Assembly: GCA_023374045.1 (NCBI GenBank)
Contig: CM041776.1
Location: forward strand, 480,055,375 to 480,119,374
Reading direction: 5' to 3'
Length of the DNA: 64,000 bases
DNA from: Limonium bicolor
Lineage: Eukaryota > Streptophyta > Magnoliopsida > Caryophyllales > Plumbaginaceae
The notes below the pieces were generated by a model. The model was given only the letters and a program-made list of their open reading frames with translations, made no database searches and had not been told where the DNA came from. Position numbers and translations under genes: made by a program. Each line of letters opens with the position of its first letter. Within the stretch, counting starts at the first letter, position 1. Positions 34,301 to 45,439 of the stretch are shown here, in pieces.

Positions 34301-35749
34301 TCCAAGGCCCTTAATTCACAATTAACTCACAAATCTACCAATTCCCAACCAAGCACACTATCACACATATTTTCGGTTTAATATTTCATTTAACCGATCC
34401 CAAATTCTAAAACAATTAAAACAGGTTTTAAGGTGGGTTTCTTACCTTAATCTTCCAAGCCTTATTTCAAGTCTCCTCTTCCTCTTCCCAAATTCGGTCA
34501 AGTGGGAATGGAGTTGCCACACTCCATCCCAACACCCAAGAAACACAAAATGTACACAATTAAAATCCTAAACCTTTGTAAATACTCTAATCCAATGAAG
34601 GAGCTTAAAGCACAAAATTCTATGGTTTACCTTTGGAGTTTTAGGAGGGGTTTTCACCCTTGAATCAAGAAGATGGTTCCACCACCATTGGAGGGTTGAA
34701 ATGAAGCTCACAACCAAGAAGAAAACAAGGTATAAGAGAGGGAAAAATCAGCCAACACAAATGGGTGGAGAAAAATGAGATTTTTCTTGGAGATTTTTAC
34801 CTTGTTTGAAAGAGAAGACTCCAAGCTACACATTGATGCTATTTTCTCTTCAAATGGGGAAAACCCATGGAGATGAACTTCTTCATTTTGGGATTTCGAA
34901 AAGAGAGGATGATAGAGGATGATGAGGAGATGAAGAATATGTAATTATTTTTGTGATTGGAGCTTTAATAAAGCATGGGCATGACAAAGAAGGCTTAAGT
35001 AGCCATGAGAGATGAAGAGAAATCGCAGCCATGGAGGAAGAAAGAGAGAACGGCTGGGAAGGAGAAAGAGAGGAAAGAGAAAAAGAAGAAAGGAAATGAG
35101 AGAGAGAGAGAGGAGTACTCACGGTTTCTACTTTTTCACTTTTTCCCTTTTCTTTTTTCTTTTCTTTCTTTCTTTACTTATTAAGGGTCAAATGGAGAGG
35201 GATGGTCAACAATAAAACCGGCCCCCTTATAACATGTGAGCTGGAGCGTTTTTCGTCTTTTACATAAAACACTCGTTTATTTACCCAGTTTTAGCACTAT
35301 TCACTAACCGGGCCCGTTTTCTGAAATTTTCTCGTTTCTTTAATTTTAATGAATATTAAGCTTCCATTAAAGTTTAATTATAGTTATTTGATGAACTATA
35401 ATTTTTACGGGTTCATTTGACCACTTAAAGTCATGTTTTTGGGTTTTCTCGAAAAACATGCGTTAAAGCTTTATTAGCGTTTTAATTCATTTTATGGATC
35501 CGTTTTCTTCGGGAATTGTTCCCATACATTTTTAGGCCTTGTTAATCCTTTTAAATTCATTTAATACTCTTGTTGAGGTCGTATTCCTCTTAGGGTCACT
35601 TAACGCTCAATTTGGCGTTTTTCATTTTTTAAGCGTTTTTCTTGTTTCTTTTGGATGTATTCTCTTTACCAAAATTCATTAGGCACTAATAGGCCCTCAA
35701 TATCGTATTAGAGTAATTTAATCACCCTAATTAATTTTGGGGTATTTCA
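31355..35749 (-). repeat. 3' LTR of the nested gypsy element
   Basis: 4,395 bp, full length. The first 1.4 kb on the plus strand matches 40896-42304 closely; open frames near 31471 and 32045 recur in the partner LTR only because the LTRs are copies. About 33440-33640 holds a GC-rich word array (GGTCCGGGTTTG, AAACCCGGACCAC). Confidence 0.88.
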
Positions 35750-35769
35750 ACCTACCCCCTTAAAGAACT
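35750..35769 (-). promoter_or_regulatory. Polypurine tract
   Basis: Minus strand reads CTTTAAGGGGGTAGGT directly before the 3' LTR, preceded by GTGGGCAAAGTT, the usual 3' end context of Tekay-like polyproteins. Confidence 0.75.
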
Positions 35770-38700
35770 TTGCCCACAAAGTTAGTGAGTCTAAGGTTGT
35801 TAGTCACCAAGGTACTCAATGCTAAGGTTATACTCTCTCAATAACCTGTCAGACTCCAAAAGCCTAACCCAATGCATACCACACATCTAAACATGTCAAG
35901 CATGCATAGCAACCAAAAATATCATTGTCCAATCTCTCCATGGGGGTCCATCCGCAGACAATTAGGCACTAAGTCCTCCCTCATATCGAGTGATCCCTCA
36001 GGTACCGGTCATGTTTGAACACTTACGCTCTCTGGTTCATGACTGTCATGACATTGAGCACTTACTCTTTCTGGCTCTACGGTCCTTTGGTTCTGATCAA
36101 ATTCATTTGCACCTCTAGAGAATCCTCAGGCTCCAAAGTGGGTACTCTTCCCTGACCGGACTACACATATCCGGCGGCCCTTGGACAAATACAAAACACA
36201 CACTACAAACGTCCTACGGGTCACTTAGTATCTTTGCTTGTCCGTTGTAGTGGTTTCAAAACTATTCATCACTTCCACCGACTCACAACTAGCTTCACCT
36301 CTATGGTTTCAACCCGTTACCGGTGCCTAGCCATGAAAGATCCATTAGCACCCGTGGGAGCGGTTTCAAAACCGATCCTCATTCTCAAGTTTGAAGAAAA
36401 TCAATTGTGCCAAAACCAGTTTGGAAATTCATTTTGAAAACTCAATACATCTCCAAGTTTCAATTTATGTTAGTTTCGCCTATTACTAGTGTGATTACTT
36501 GTGGCCACTTATAAGGAGCTTCAAGAGTCATTCAACCCCAATGTGATCAGCAATGGTGTTGAACTATCCATCCACCCCACTTTGGTTTTCGGTTTCCCTC
36601 GATCGCTAGCAAACCAAGTTCCACCTCCCACCCAAATTTACCCAATCAAATAGTCAATCATTAACTTCTTTTTCTATCTTCTTAATCTTTCTATTCAAAA
36701 TCATACAACCATACATTTTCCAATTTCTAGAATCCATTTACTCATTTACTACTCATCTCATTAATTGTTACTCAACCTATCTTCAACCTCTATACCCAAG
36801 AATTTCAAAAGTTAGTTTTCCAATTAGTTCTTCTATCCTCCAATATTTCACAAGTAAAATCAATTTCCATCCTCAATTTATTCACCAATACAATCAAATC
36901 AAATTACCTAGGGGACTAACTTCCTACTAGGTTCAACATCGGTTTCATACCGATTAATACTCCTCAATTCCTCAAACATACTCATTTCCCAAATTATTAC
37001 CAATCGGGGTTCTCATTCCCCTGGAGTTTCTCTACTCCTTCCCACTTCCAGACTCACAATCAATACTTCTTTCCACTTCAAATCTCACAATCCACCATAA
37101 TTACACTATGAATGGATACATATGTTTATGTAACATAAGTACCAATCATCAAAACTAATTCTTTTGCGCTATGCGCACTGTAGTTTAAGCACTATCATGT
37201 AAAACGTACATTTCACGGTTTTCGTCCTACCCCCCTTAAAAAGGGATTACGCCCACGTAATCTACCATGTGTCGACATTGGACATAGGTCGAAGGCATTC
37301 AGCCGTCACGGAGAGGTTCAACTTCCATGTGGTCTATTATACGATGTATTCTGGTCAAAGGGTCTTAACCAATTTACTAGTTTAGTCTCTACACCAAGGA
37401 TTCTCATCGGAGTTTGTTTAACTCTTAACCGGGTTCAGTTCTAGCCTTAAAGGCTTCAAGACATTGATAATTAGCCATTCATTCACTAGGTATTTTAAAC
37501 CTTAGAATTCTGGGCCCACTAGCTTCTGCCGCGTGACCCTGATAACTTGGGTTGTTCGCCCTTTTCGTTATTCTTAATGTATTAGACATCACCTTTTTAT
37601 CCCTTCTTATCTTAGGAATAAGGTTCATCAATCAAGCGTGGTATTCTTTTACCGTACGTGAACTCAATGAGTTACAGGTTTTTTATCCAGCTCTCTGGAA
37701 TCAATGTACATACTATTGTGTACTTGAGTGATTATCCACTCGGTTCTCCCGACATATTGTCGGTTGAGGTTGAGCCACTGCTTAATTGTAGTGCTTCCTC
37801 TATTGTCAGTGGCTTCTGAACTATGCCACTTATCTGATTCTGTACAAGTGTTCTTTACTTGTACGACCTTGCATTTTCTATGCATCGGTCTTTACGGCTT
37901 CGTAAGTTTCTTCCTAGCTATCCCACTCGATCATTACTGCACAAGCGCAATACCAAAACACTCAGTCCCATAGAGTGCAGAGGCGTAAACCCCTGGCAGT
38001 AAATCTCTTGTGAGATTGCAATAGGAATGAATATTGTTTCCTCGTTTCTCGGTATGTCTACCCTCTTTATTCATCAACTCCGTCTCATTGTGTGATTTAT
38101 TCACATGTATTGGTCGCTTGCTGCGCACCATGTTCGTATTTGTTTACAACTTTAGTTCCCATGACATCCGCTATTCATTAGCTTCTGCTCATGTTCTACT
38201 ACCATCTAGGCAATGGTTCGCCATTTTCTTGGCTGATTATAGAATATGACATTCTTTCATATTTCTAAGCTCCTCGAGCGTTATTGGTTTTATGCTTCAA
38301 GTTATACCCATACAACATTCCTTCTAAACCGGTTACTCTTCGGTTTCCAATAATTGCTATGATAGCATATTTCCACTTTGCTTGGCAATAATTGTATGCT
38401 CAAGCTTCACTACATTAGTAGTTCTGAAAGAGGTGTATCTTCAGAGATCCACTACTGACATCCTCTTCTTTGGGATCTATATATTCTCCGCTCTCGCGAT
38501 ACCACCTTAGCGAAGGTATCCTTGCTCGGTAGTTATTAAACAATCTTACTTTTGCCGTTCTTGGCAACCCTTCCTATGATTCACAATGGTGTTGCAACCG
38601 TTGAATTTGTATTGTAATGGATTCCTGGCTCACTAGCCACGCTGCCTAGAGCTTTGCTCGTCTTAGGCTGATCACAAGCGTTGCTTCTCCGTATGCCATA

Positions 38701-40878
38701 AAATGGCTTGGAGGTATTATTGGGCTCCTTGATAGGATCAGTGCATCACGCTTCCATCCGTTGGATGCCCCCTTAAGTATTTTGCTGTTGATCGGTAACA
38801 TTTACATATTTAGGGTATCCCTTGTGTAAGTGGATCCTTTCGGTGTTCTAACCGAGTGTTCGTTATAGCTCTGGTGCTCTTATTACGACACTTCGTTCAA
38901 CTATGTTGACTTTAATACCCTTTATGGATTGCTCCTAGGTGTTGTTGATTATGCCGTTACATCCGGCTAGCATTTGAGTATGTTTTGTCTTCTCCGCATT
39001 GCGGTTCTAGATTTCAAGTTGTCCCATTTAGGGTTATACGTCTCCCGTTCTTAGGGTAGACTACAATACTTTTCTTATGGTTTTAACCGGTTTGGTATTT
39101 CCTTCGGTAGTGAACGGTATCCTCCGGTACCTTAGACGATCACTCTAGGTATTTCGTTTTGTTCTTTGAACATTTGTGTGTTCATGATAGGCCTTGCCTT
39201 ATTGTGTTTAGGCTGGGTTTCCATTCCAGCTAATATGCTTTTGCTTCAATATCCTTGAGACTTATCCAATGTATTTGATCAATTGTTGGTGCTTCTCGCA
39301 CTCCCTAACTCTTAATCATCCTCCTGAAGTAAATTCTTGACTCTTTTAGCTTGTAAGCTTATCCGAGTTCCTTTGATCATTTGGGGTATTCAACTATTTC
39401 GGTTTTCATTTACCTTATGGTCCGTAGAACAGAGCTGACTACTTCCCGTGTTTCGTACACTACATGTATACATACGTGGGGTACCTTATTGGTACATTAC
39501 CACTTACCTGACTAACTCACAAAAGGGTCTGTCAGGCCCGCAAGCTCCTTCGGTGTGCGGTCATCCCATATCCCGTATTTGGGTACACTCGTAGTGCTCT
39601 TCACACGCCTAGGTGAAGTATGCTATTGTCAACTACTCTTGTATCATTCCATGATACTCACCGTGATACTTCTGGTTTGGTTTTTTTTAAAATCTGAGGT
39701 TTAAAAGAAGAGTTTGTGGTTTTGAAAGAAAAGTTTTGTGTTTGAAATAAAATTCTGGGTTTGAAAGAAATCTCCATGGTGTTGCCATGTTTGAGGTCTT
39801 GACCAAGTCTAACTTTTTATTGACTGGTATATTCGGTTCTTAAAATTCTTAAGTTCAGTAATCCTGCCTTTGCTTCCATCGTCATGGTGGTACTTTAGTA
39901 AGTACTTGTTAGTTGTTAAACATCCTCCAACTTGTCTTGTTGTTGCTGCACTTGCCTTGGCAAGTGTGCGGGTACGTCGGTTTTTAGGTTAACTTGTACC
40001 GACTATGGTATGTTTTCCATCCATACTTGGTGGTTTTATTGGATCTTTCATCCATTTTTGATCTTAGTGATCAACTCCCTGAGTGGCTCTCAGTGTTCTT
40101 GACATGATTGTTGTTAATTCGGGTGCCTTCCCGATCCTTGTGGTGCTCCATGTACCTTGCTTAGTTGCTCGTTCCCACACCTTTATGGTGGTTACCGAGG
40201 TTTGACTAATCCTTAGGAGTTACGTTGTAGTCCTGTTGGTGGATGTTTTCTGAATATTCCCATAATTGTCTGAACTAAGTTGTTTGGGTGTTACTGCCCT
40301 TGTTGGCATTGTAGGTTTGGAGTCATCCAACCTTGGCTATACCGTTGGTGGTATTGTCAAGCATTGCAGTCCGCAGACTCTCTTGTCCCGGGTTTTGTTG
40401 CTCCCGCTTTTCCACTTCATTGTGTAGTTGTGCTTCCCTTCTTGTCGGGTATGCATGGTTCTCGCGACTACGAAGCACGTCGCCCCATGGTGCCGCAAAT
40501 TTCATTATCCTGTATTTAGGATCTTCAATCTTTTGCTGTTAAGTGCGGTTATTGTTGTTCTAACGGGAACCGTCTCCGGGATTTCCAGTTCTTGGAATCT
40601 ACCGTATGTCTGGTTCTTCCTCTTATGAGATTTATTTTACAACTGCCAGATCGGGTTAACCTGAGTACAAGAGGTCTTTCCATCTCTCTGGCGTTCTTTT
40701 CCCCAACTTATAACGGGGGTTGCGGAGGGTGGGTTTGGTTATGTAGGTATCCAGATCACACTGGAAGTTCCTAACTAGCGTACCTCACATGCTAACACTC
40801 AGCCCTAAGCCCTAAGTCTCTAATTCCTAACTCGGTATTTTCCTAAACTTGGTATTTAGACCATCAGAGCGATACTTC
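35770..40878 (-). pseudogene. Internal region of the gypsy element, no intact gag-pol
   Basis: Five kilobases without a convincing long open frame on the coding (minus) strand. A second polyprotein-end/PPT-like block (GTGGGCGTAATCC...TTTTTAAGGGGGGTAGGAC, minus strand) lies at about 37226-37257, 1.5 kb before the true one. The region is either a strongly decayed gag-pol or a non-coding large derivative (LARD-like). No motif of reverse transcriptase or integrase could be read with confidence. Confidence 0.55.
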
Positions 40879-40890
40879 GCTCTGATACCA
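40879..40890 (-). promoter_or_regulatory. Primer binding site, tRNA-Met type
   Basis: Minus strand TGGTATCAGAGC, 5 bp from the LTR end at 40896. The flanking CAGAGCGATACTTCGCTCTG can form a small hairpin that includes part of the site. Confidence 0.88.
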
Positions 40891-40895
40891 CTATT

Positions 40896-42304
40896 TGTAA
40901 CACCCCTACCGGTAATCACACCATTATCCTCTAGCCCGTTGCAAATACCAACAACAACGCAGCGGAAATTCCAACACAACCGAGGGTGAAACAATGCCGA
41001 TAGTCACCCACGTGACTAACAAGGCCAATCCAAACTCAATTAAAACGAACAAATACAATATCGGTCTGATGGGTCTTATACCGAGAACACTATACAAAAG
41101 ATACTTCCATTACTTACTCAAACTTCAACCAAATACAACTTCAATCCCATATTATACAATACAACTGCAAATACATTCTATACCGAGTATCTACTACACT
41201 TCCCAACTTACTGACCACATGTCGGTCTTACAAATCCACAATACAACAAATACAATTATTAATAACTACCCACGCTTACTCACAACCCCGTCCTACTCTC
41301 GAACGGCGATCAGCTTCAATGTTCCTGTAAAATAAAAACGATGCCCCCAAGGGCTCAGCAAAATTACTGCATATGAAATTTGCATACCCCGCGTACTAGT
41401 GAGGTTATGCCGACTATTTGGTCGAGAGCATGCGATTCATTTTATTTCAATCAACATGCATACAACATACATTATATATGTAAACTCACACAATCAAGGT
41501 TCGACATCAAACACAACACTAACACCCACATCAAGGGGTTAGTTCGATATATTCTTTACTTAGGCTTGAGGGTTTCTACATCACTATGCCTTACTCAATT
41601 GCTCATTGTCTTACCCACTCTCTTGGGTACTCTTACTCCCAATCTCACCAAGTTCTACAATACTCAACTCAATTCTCTACTCAACTCAATTCCTCAAGAC
41701 TCTCAGGTCACAACTCAATTCTCAACGCTCACATACTCAAGTTCTCAATACTCAATACTCAAAGACATCTTTTAAGTCTTAGCCATGACCTTCGGGCAGG
41801 GTCATACACAAGACCCACCACCGGGCTTACAATTACAAAAGGAGCTATGCATTTAGCTCCTCAAGTTCACCAATGTCCAGTTCTCTACCGGACTACTCAA
41901 ATTCCTAAAACTCCTCTCTCGGAGTCATTTCACAATCTCATGGATTAGCCTAGGGGTATCTCTCTCGATAACATCTATTGGCTTAGAGAATTCCTCAATG
42001 TCTAGTATTCTAAGATTTAGAGTCTTACCCAACTTATCGAATACTCTCATGTTCGTGACATTGTTCATTTTAGTCGGTTCCTCTTATTGGGGTTCGACTA
42101 TATGTCTAAGGGGTTTGGTGATCCCTTACCATGCTTTACTTTACTCAAGGTTCATAATTTGAACAATTATCCATCCTCTAGATGGTGGTTACTCATATAC
42201 TTCCACTATTATTTATTGTGCGGATTAAATCGATTCGGTTCTCTAACCGTTATCGGGAGGTCACTACTCCCGTATACTTTCTCACGTTCTCGTGAGTTTG
42301 TAGG
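40896..42304 (-). repeat. Truncated 5' LTR of the gypsy element
   Basis: Matches 31355-32761; similarity ends at GTGAGTT..TAGG, where copia gag sequence begins. Confidence 0.88.
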
Positions 42305-42640
42305 GCGTATTAATTGGTATGTTTGTTTCCATTGAATTCGCTCAGGGTTTGAAGCATTGTTTATGATTTCAGATGGAGCAACCTTGGTGCCATCCACCCA
42401 ACCAAATAAGGCATGATCACGTAGATAGGGCTCAAGTTGTATTTTCTAGAGAGGGAAGTTGGCAGCAACGAGTTTAATGAAGTTTGAGGAAGGCGAAAGG
42501 AAGGAAGAAACAAATATGGATGCAGAATTTGGATTGAGAGAGCCAGATTGTGCATTATTTTGGACACTACCCGTGCAAGAAGAAGAACTGCAATCATGGT
42601 GAAAAGGAGAAAGACAAGCAGAAACCTACTATTACCTCAG
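42305..42640 (-). pseudogene. Start of copia gag
   Basis: Minus-strand frames yield NFIKLVAANFPL and PYLRDHALFGWVDGTKVAPS, matching the copia gag pattern (L..NF..WK.Q..P.LR...L.GFVDGT). One stop lies between (TGG of the W changed to TAG). It begins right after the primer site and is cut off at the nested element's border. Confidence 0.7.
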
Positions 42641-42889
42641 TTCTGATACCATGCTAAGAAAGGAAAGAGAGGCGGCTGCATTCCCAATGGAGATCTCATT
42701 CTTGCCATTTAAGTCATTGTAACAGTGTTTCATTGTACATGACCTAGATAGAATATATACTACAAATTACATGTAAAAGGCTGAATTTGGTTTAATGAGA
42801 ATGGGTTACAAAGGCCAGAACAGATCATGGGCCAGAGATCACTCTTGGGCCTTATTATGGGCATTAGAATTTGTCTCGTTAATATAGCC

Positions 42890-44340
42890 TAATTGTCATT
42901 GTGGTTGAAGTGAATTTGAAATAGGGATTTTTTTATTTACTGGGGATTATTAATGTGATCCAGATTTTTGATAAGTATATAAAGTCAAAGTTTTGTAGTA
43001 TTGGAAAAGTAGTAGTGTTGATCCATGAAGGAGTTGATGGGCTATAATTCAGTTATTATTTTAGTCAAAGAAATTAAAATAAAACTGAAATGGGAATTCG
43101 ATCGGATTTTCAGTGATTTAAACTAAAGAATCTACTAAGAAACAATGCTAGAAACAAAACAATAATAACTTATTTGATTTACATTGTTCCATTTTCTTTA
43201 CCTATGTCATTACCGTTGTTGTTCAAGTGGTTAAACAGGAAAACTATTTTGATAAGTACACAAAGTCAAAGTTTCGTAGTATTAGAAAAGATGTCCCTCA
43301 TTCCAAAGGTATTATGGTCTTCCAACCTCATTTGGTCGATCAATGAGTCAACCATTTGGTTTTTGTATTACTAGATGCGGGATAGGGTTCAATGTGGTCA
43401 TGACATGTATCATAGGAAGGAATCTTATACCTGTCAATAGTGTGCTTTAGGCGATACCTTCAGATGCTACTGGGTAATTAAGCTTTTAAAGAATTTGTTG
43501 GATTAGACACGAGATTAGTGTCTGGGTGGAGAGAAATAAATCTAATCGGCTTATTTATTTGGTGGAGTGGTGGAACAATGTGATTTGACCTACTGATGCA
43601 AACATTGTGTTAGTGATGATAGGTCTAGTTTCTGGAACGCCTAACAACGTCGTGCGATCCACGAATCTTGTTTAGGGGGCTAAAATTTTTTTTGACACTA
43701 TTATTCTTTAAAACATTGTATTATATTACATTTTTTAAAACACATAAGAACATTTTACAAATTTTCAAAAATTTCGGGGCTAGAGCCGCTTAGCCCTCTC
43801 TGCATCCGCCTCCAAACGTCGGATGGTATTGTGCTCAAGAGGTCTACATAGTTAAGTATTGGTATTTCATAACTCTTGTCTTCTCGCAAGCGAGGGATGG
43901 ATCGAGTACTAGTTCTCGCTCTTATTTTTTTAGGCTCCCGTGGTATGGCACTCTCCTATGAGGGTTATCATTTTTGGTTGAAGGCTATGACATGGTGTGA
44001 TGGCTTTTGGTTCTTCGTTGATGCGTGGAGGGTTGGATTTTGACATCAGTCGATTGTGTGGAATTTAAGGATTCGACTGATGTTTTTTTCCACTGTCCCA
44101 ACATTCTGTTTGATGTTTGAATTTTCTATTTTATTCTCTCTCTCTCTCTCTAATATCTTGATGGCGGGTTTGATGTTCGTGTATGACTGAAGCAGGTTCT
44201 GGGGCATAGTTGATTCGCATGATTTATATATGGGATGATTTAGTAGGCAAGGAGTTTTGTGATTTTTTGGAGGTATTGTCTTTTACAGATGAGATGCAAC
44301 AAGTTCTACTTTCCTTTCTCACTAGTGTTTGTTCACGGAG
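42890..44340. other. Decayed repeat sequence, no gene
   Basis: A short direct repeat (GATAAGTA...AAGTCAAAGTTT..TAGTATT) occurs at about 42970 and 43252. A 43673-43830 patch (minus strand GGCGGATGCAGAGAGGGCTAAG...GGGGGCT) looks like an end of the CAGTGGCGGA hAT-like family. A CT microsatellite lies at about 44133-44151. Nothing else is recognisable. Confidence 0.4.
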
Positions 44341-44640
44341 CGGCAGGGAATACTAATGTCTTGGTAGACCGTTGGATTCCTCCAGGACCATTGGCGGGAT
44401 GGGTTAAGATTAACACTAATGTCAGTGCAATGGGGACAGGACAATAGTAGCATTGGCAAGGTTGTGTTATTGTCTAGCTTTGAGTCCTGTCTAATGTGTG
44501 TCACTCGATCTTTGTAGAGGCCTTGGGGTTATTTGAGGGTGCAGTGTGCCATGAAATCTGATTGGTATGTCATGATTGTCAATTTTGGCTCAATTTTAGT
44601 GGTGGAGGCTTACGATGATGGTTTGGGGAGAAAAAAAATA
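44340..44640 (+). pseudogene. RNase H-like (LINE/RVT_3) remnant
   Basis: Plus-strand frames read GWVKINTNVSAMGTG, then in another frame VEALGLFEGAVCHE, similar to the WVK.N.DG.. and AEALAL..G..... blocks of plant LINE-type RNase H. Stops and frameshifts are frequent. The call rests on two short blocks only. Confidence 0.35.
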
Positions 44641-45152
44641 GTGGAACTTGCACATGCAATGAAGGGTCTAAAAATCGGGACATATTTTTTTTTATAATTA
44701 TAGGCACGTGCCTAGGGTACCACAATGAAGGGTCTAAAAATCGGGACATATAGATACTGAAAAGGGGGGTTGATCTAATATTTGGTCAAGAAGAAATTCG
44801 GAGAAGGTATCCACTATTTTTTTCATATGAGGGGAAGATGTGATCTACTTCAGGGTGAAAAAGGAAAGGAAATCCCAAGGAGAGAGAGGCAACTTTGAGA
44901 ACCTGTAAAGTCTTTCGCAAGAAACCTTCTCCAAGGAAAGGGGGATAGGTACTCAAAGAACATCGAATGCAAGGAAGCTTTCACTGAGGAAGAAGAAGCC
45001 TCTCGCCCGGGCGAGAAATAAATGGCGTCATACCGATCAATATGTTACCAAAAACTCTGAATTAAGTACGGTAGGATAAATTTTCACAAAAATATCTTTT
45101 TCAGGAAAAAATTGCATGCGGTGGTTTTTTTTGCAGAAAATTATGCGGATGT

Positions 45153-45436
45153 ACCAAATGATGGCAAAGAAGCAGCCCTAGCTTTGGGCGGTTTCTAAAA
45201 AATGAGCAGAAACCGCCCTGGACTAAGGCAAAGAAGTCACTCTACTGGACGAATCTGGCAAAGAAACCGCCCTGCTGTAGAGCGGTTTATGCTTGACGAA
45301 TCCAGAAGCCGCCTCAGTCCAGAGCGGTTTTTTGGCCAAAATACCCTGAAACCACCTCAGCCCAGGGCGGTTTCTGCTCATTTTTCAGAAACCGCTCAAC
45401 AACAAGGCTTCTTCTTTACCATCATTTGGTACATCT
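45153..45436. mobile_element. Palindromic MITE-like element
   Basis: Left end GATGTACCAAATGATGGCAA and right end its inverted partner (CCATCATTTGGTACATC); inside are alternating AAACCGCCCTG and CAGGGCGGTTT words. The entire 280 bp can fold back. No clear target duplication is seen, so the class is not assigned. Confidence 0.5.
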
Positions 45437-45439
45437 GTT

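Larger units (their letters stand above)
31355..42304 (-). mobile_element. Gypsy (Tekay-like) element with 4.4-kb LTRs, truncated
   Basis: Minus-strand order: truncated 5' LTR (42304-40896), primer site TGGTATCAGAGC (tRNA-Met, 40890-40879), internal region, polypurine tract (35769-35750), 3' LTR (35749-31355). LTRs begin TGAAATACCCC and end GGGGTGTTACA. About 3.0 kb of the 5' LTR is missing where it abuts copia gag at 42304/42305. Inserted in copia, it is younger than that element. By eye the LTRs differ at only a few per cent of positions. Confidence 0.88.
29644..42884 (-). mobile_element. Ty1/copia element, split by a nested gypsy element
   Basis: LTRs at 29644-29875 (232 bp) and 42652-42884 (233 bp) are direct repeats about 90% alike by eye, flanked by TAGCC at 29639-29643 and 42885-42889. 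On the minus strand the order is 5' LTR, primer site TGGTATCAG (ending at 42651), start of gag, [nested element], reverse transcriptase/RNase H, PPT-like GGGGGAA next to 29876, 3' LTR. The middle of the element (rest of gag, protease, integrase) is missing. It interrupts the 3' flank of HSP70-like copy 1. Confidence 0.85.
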
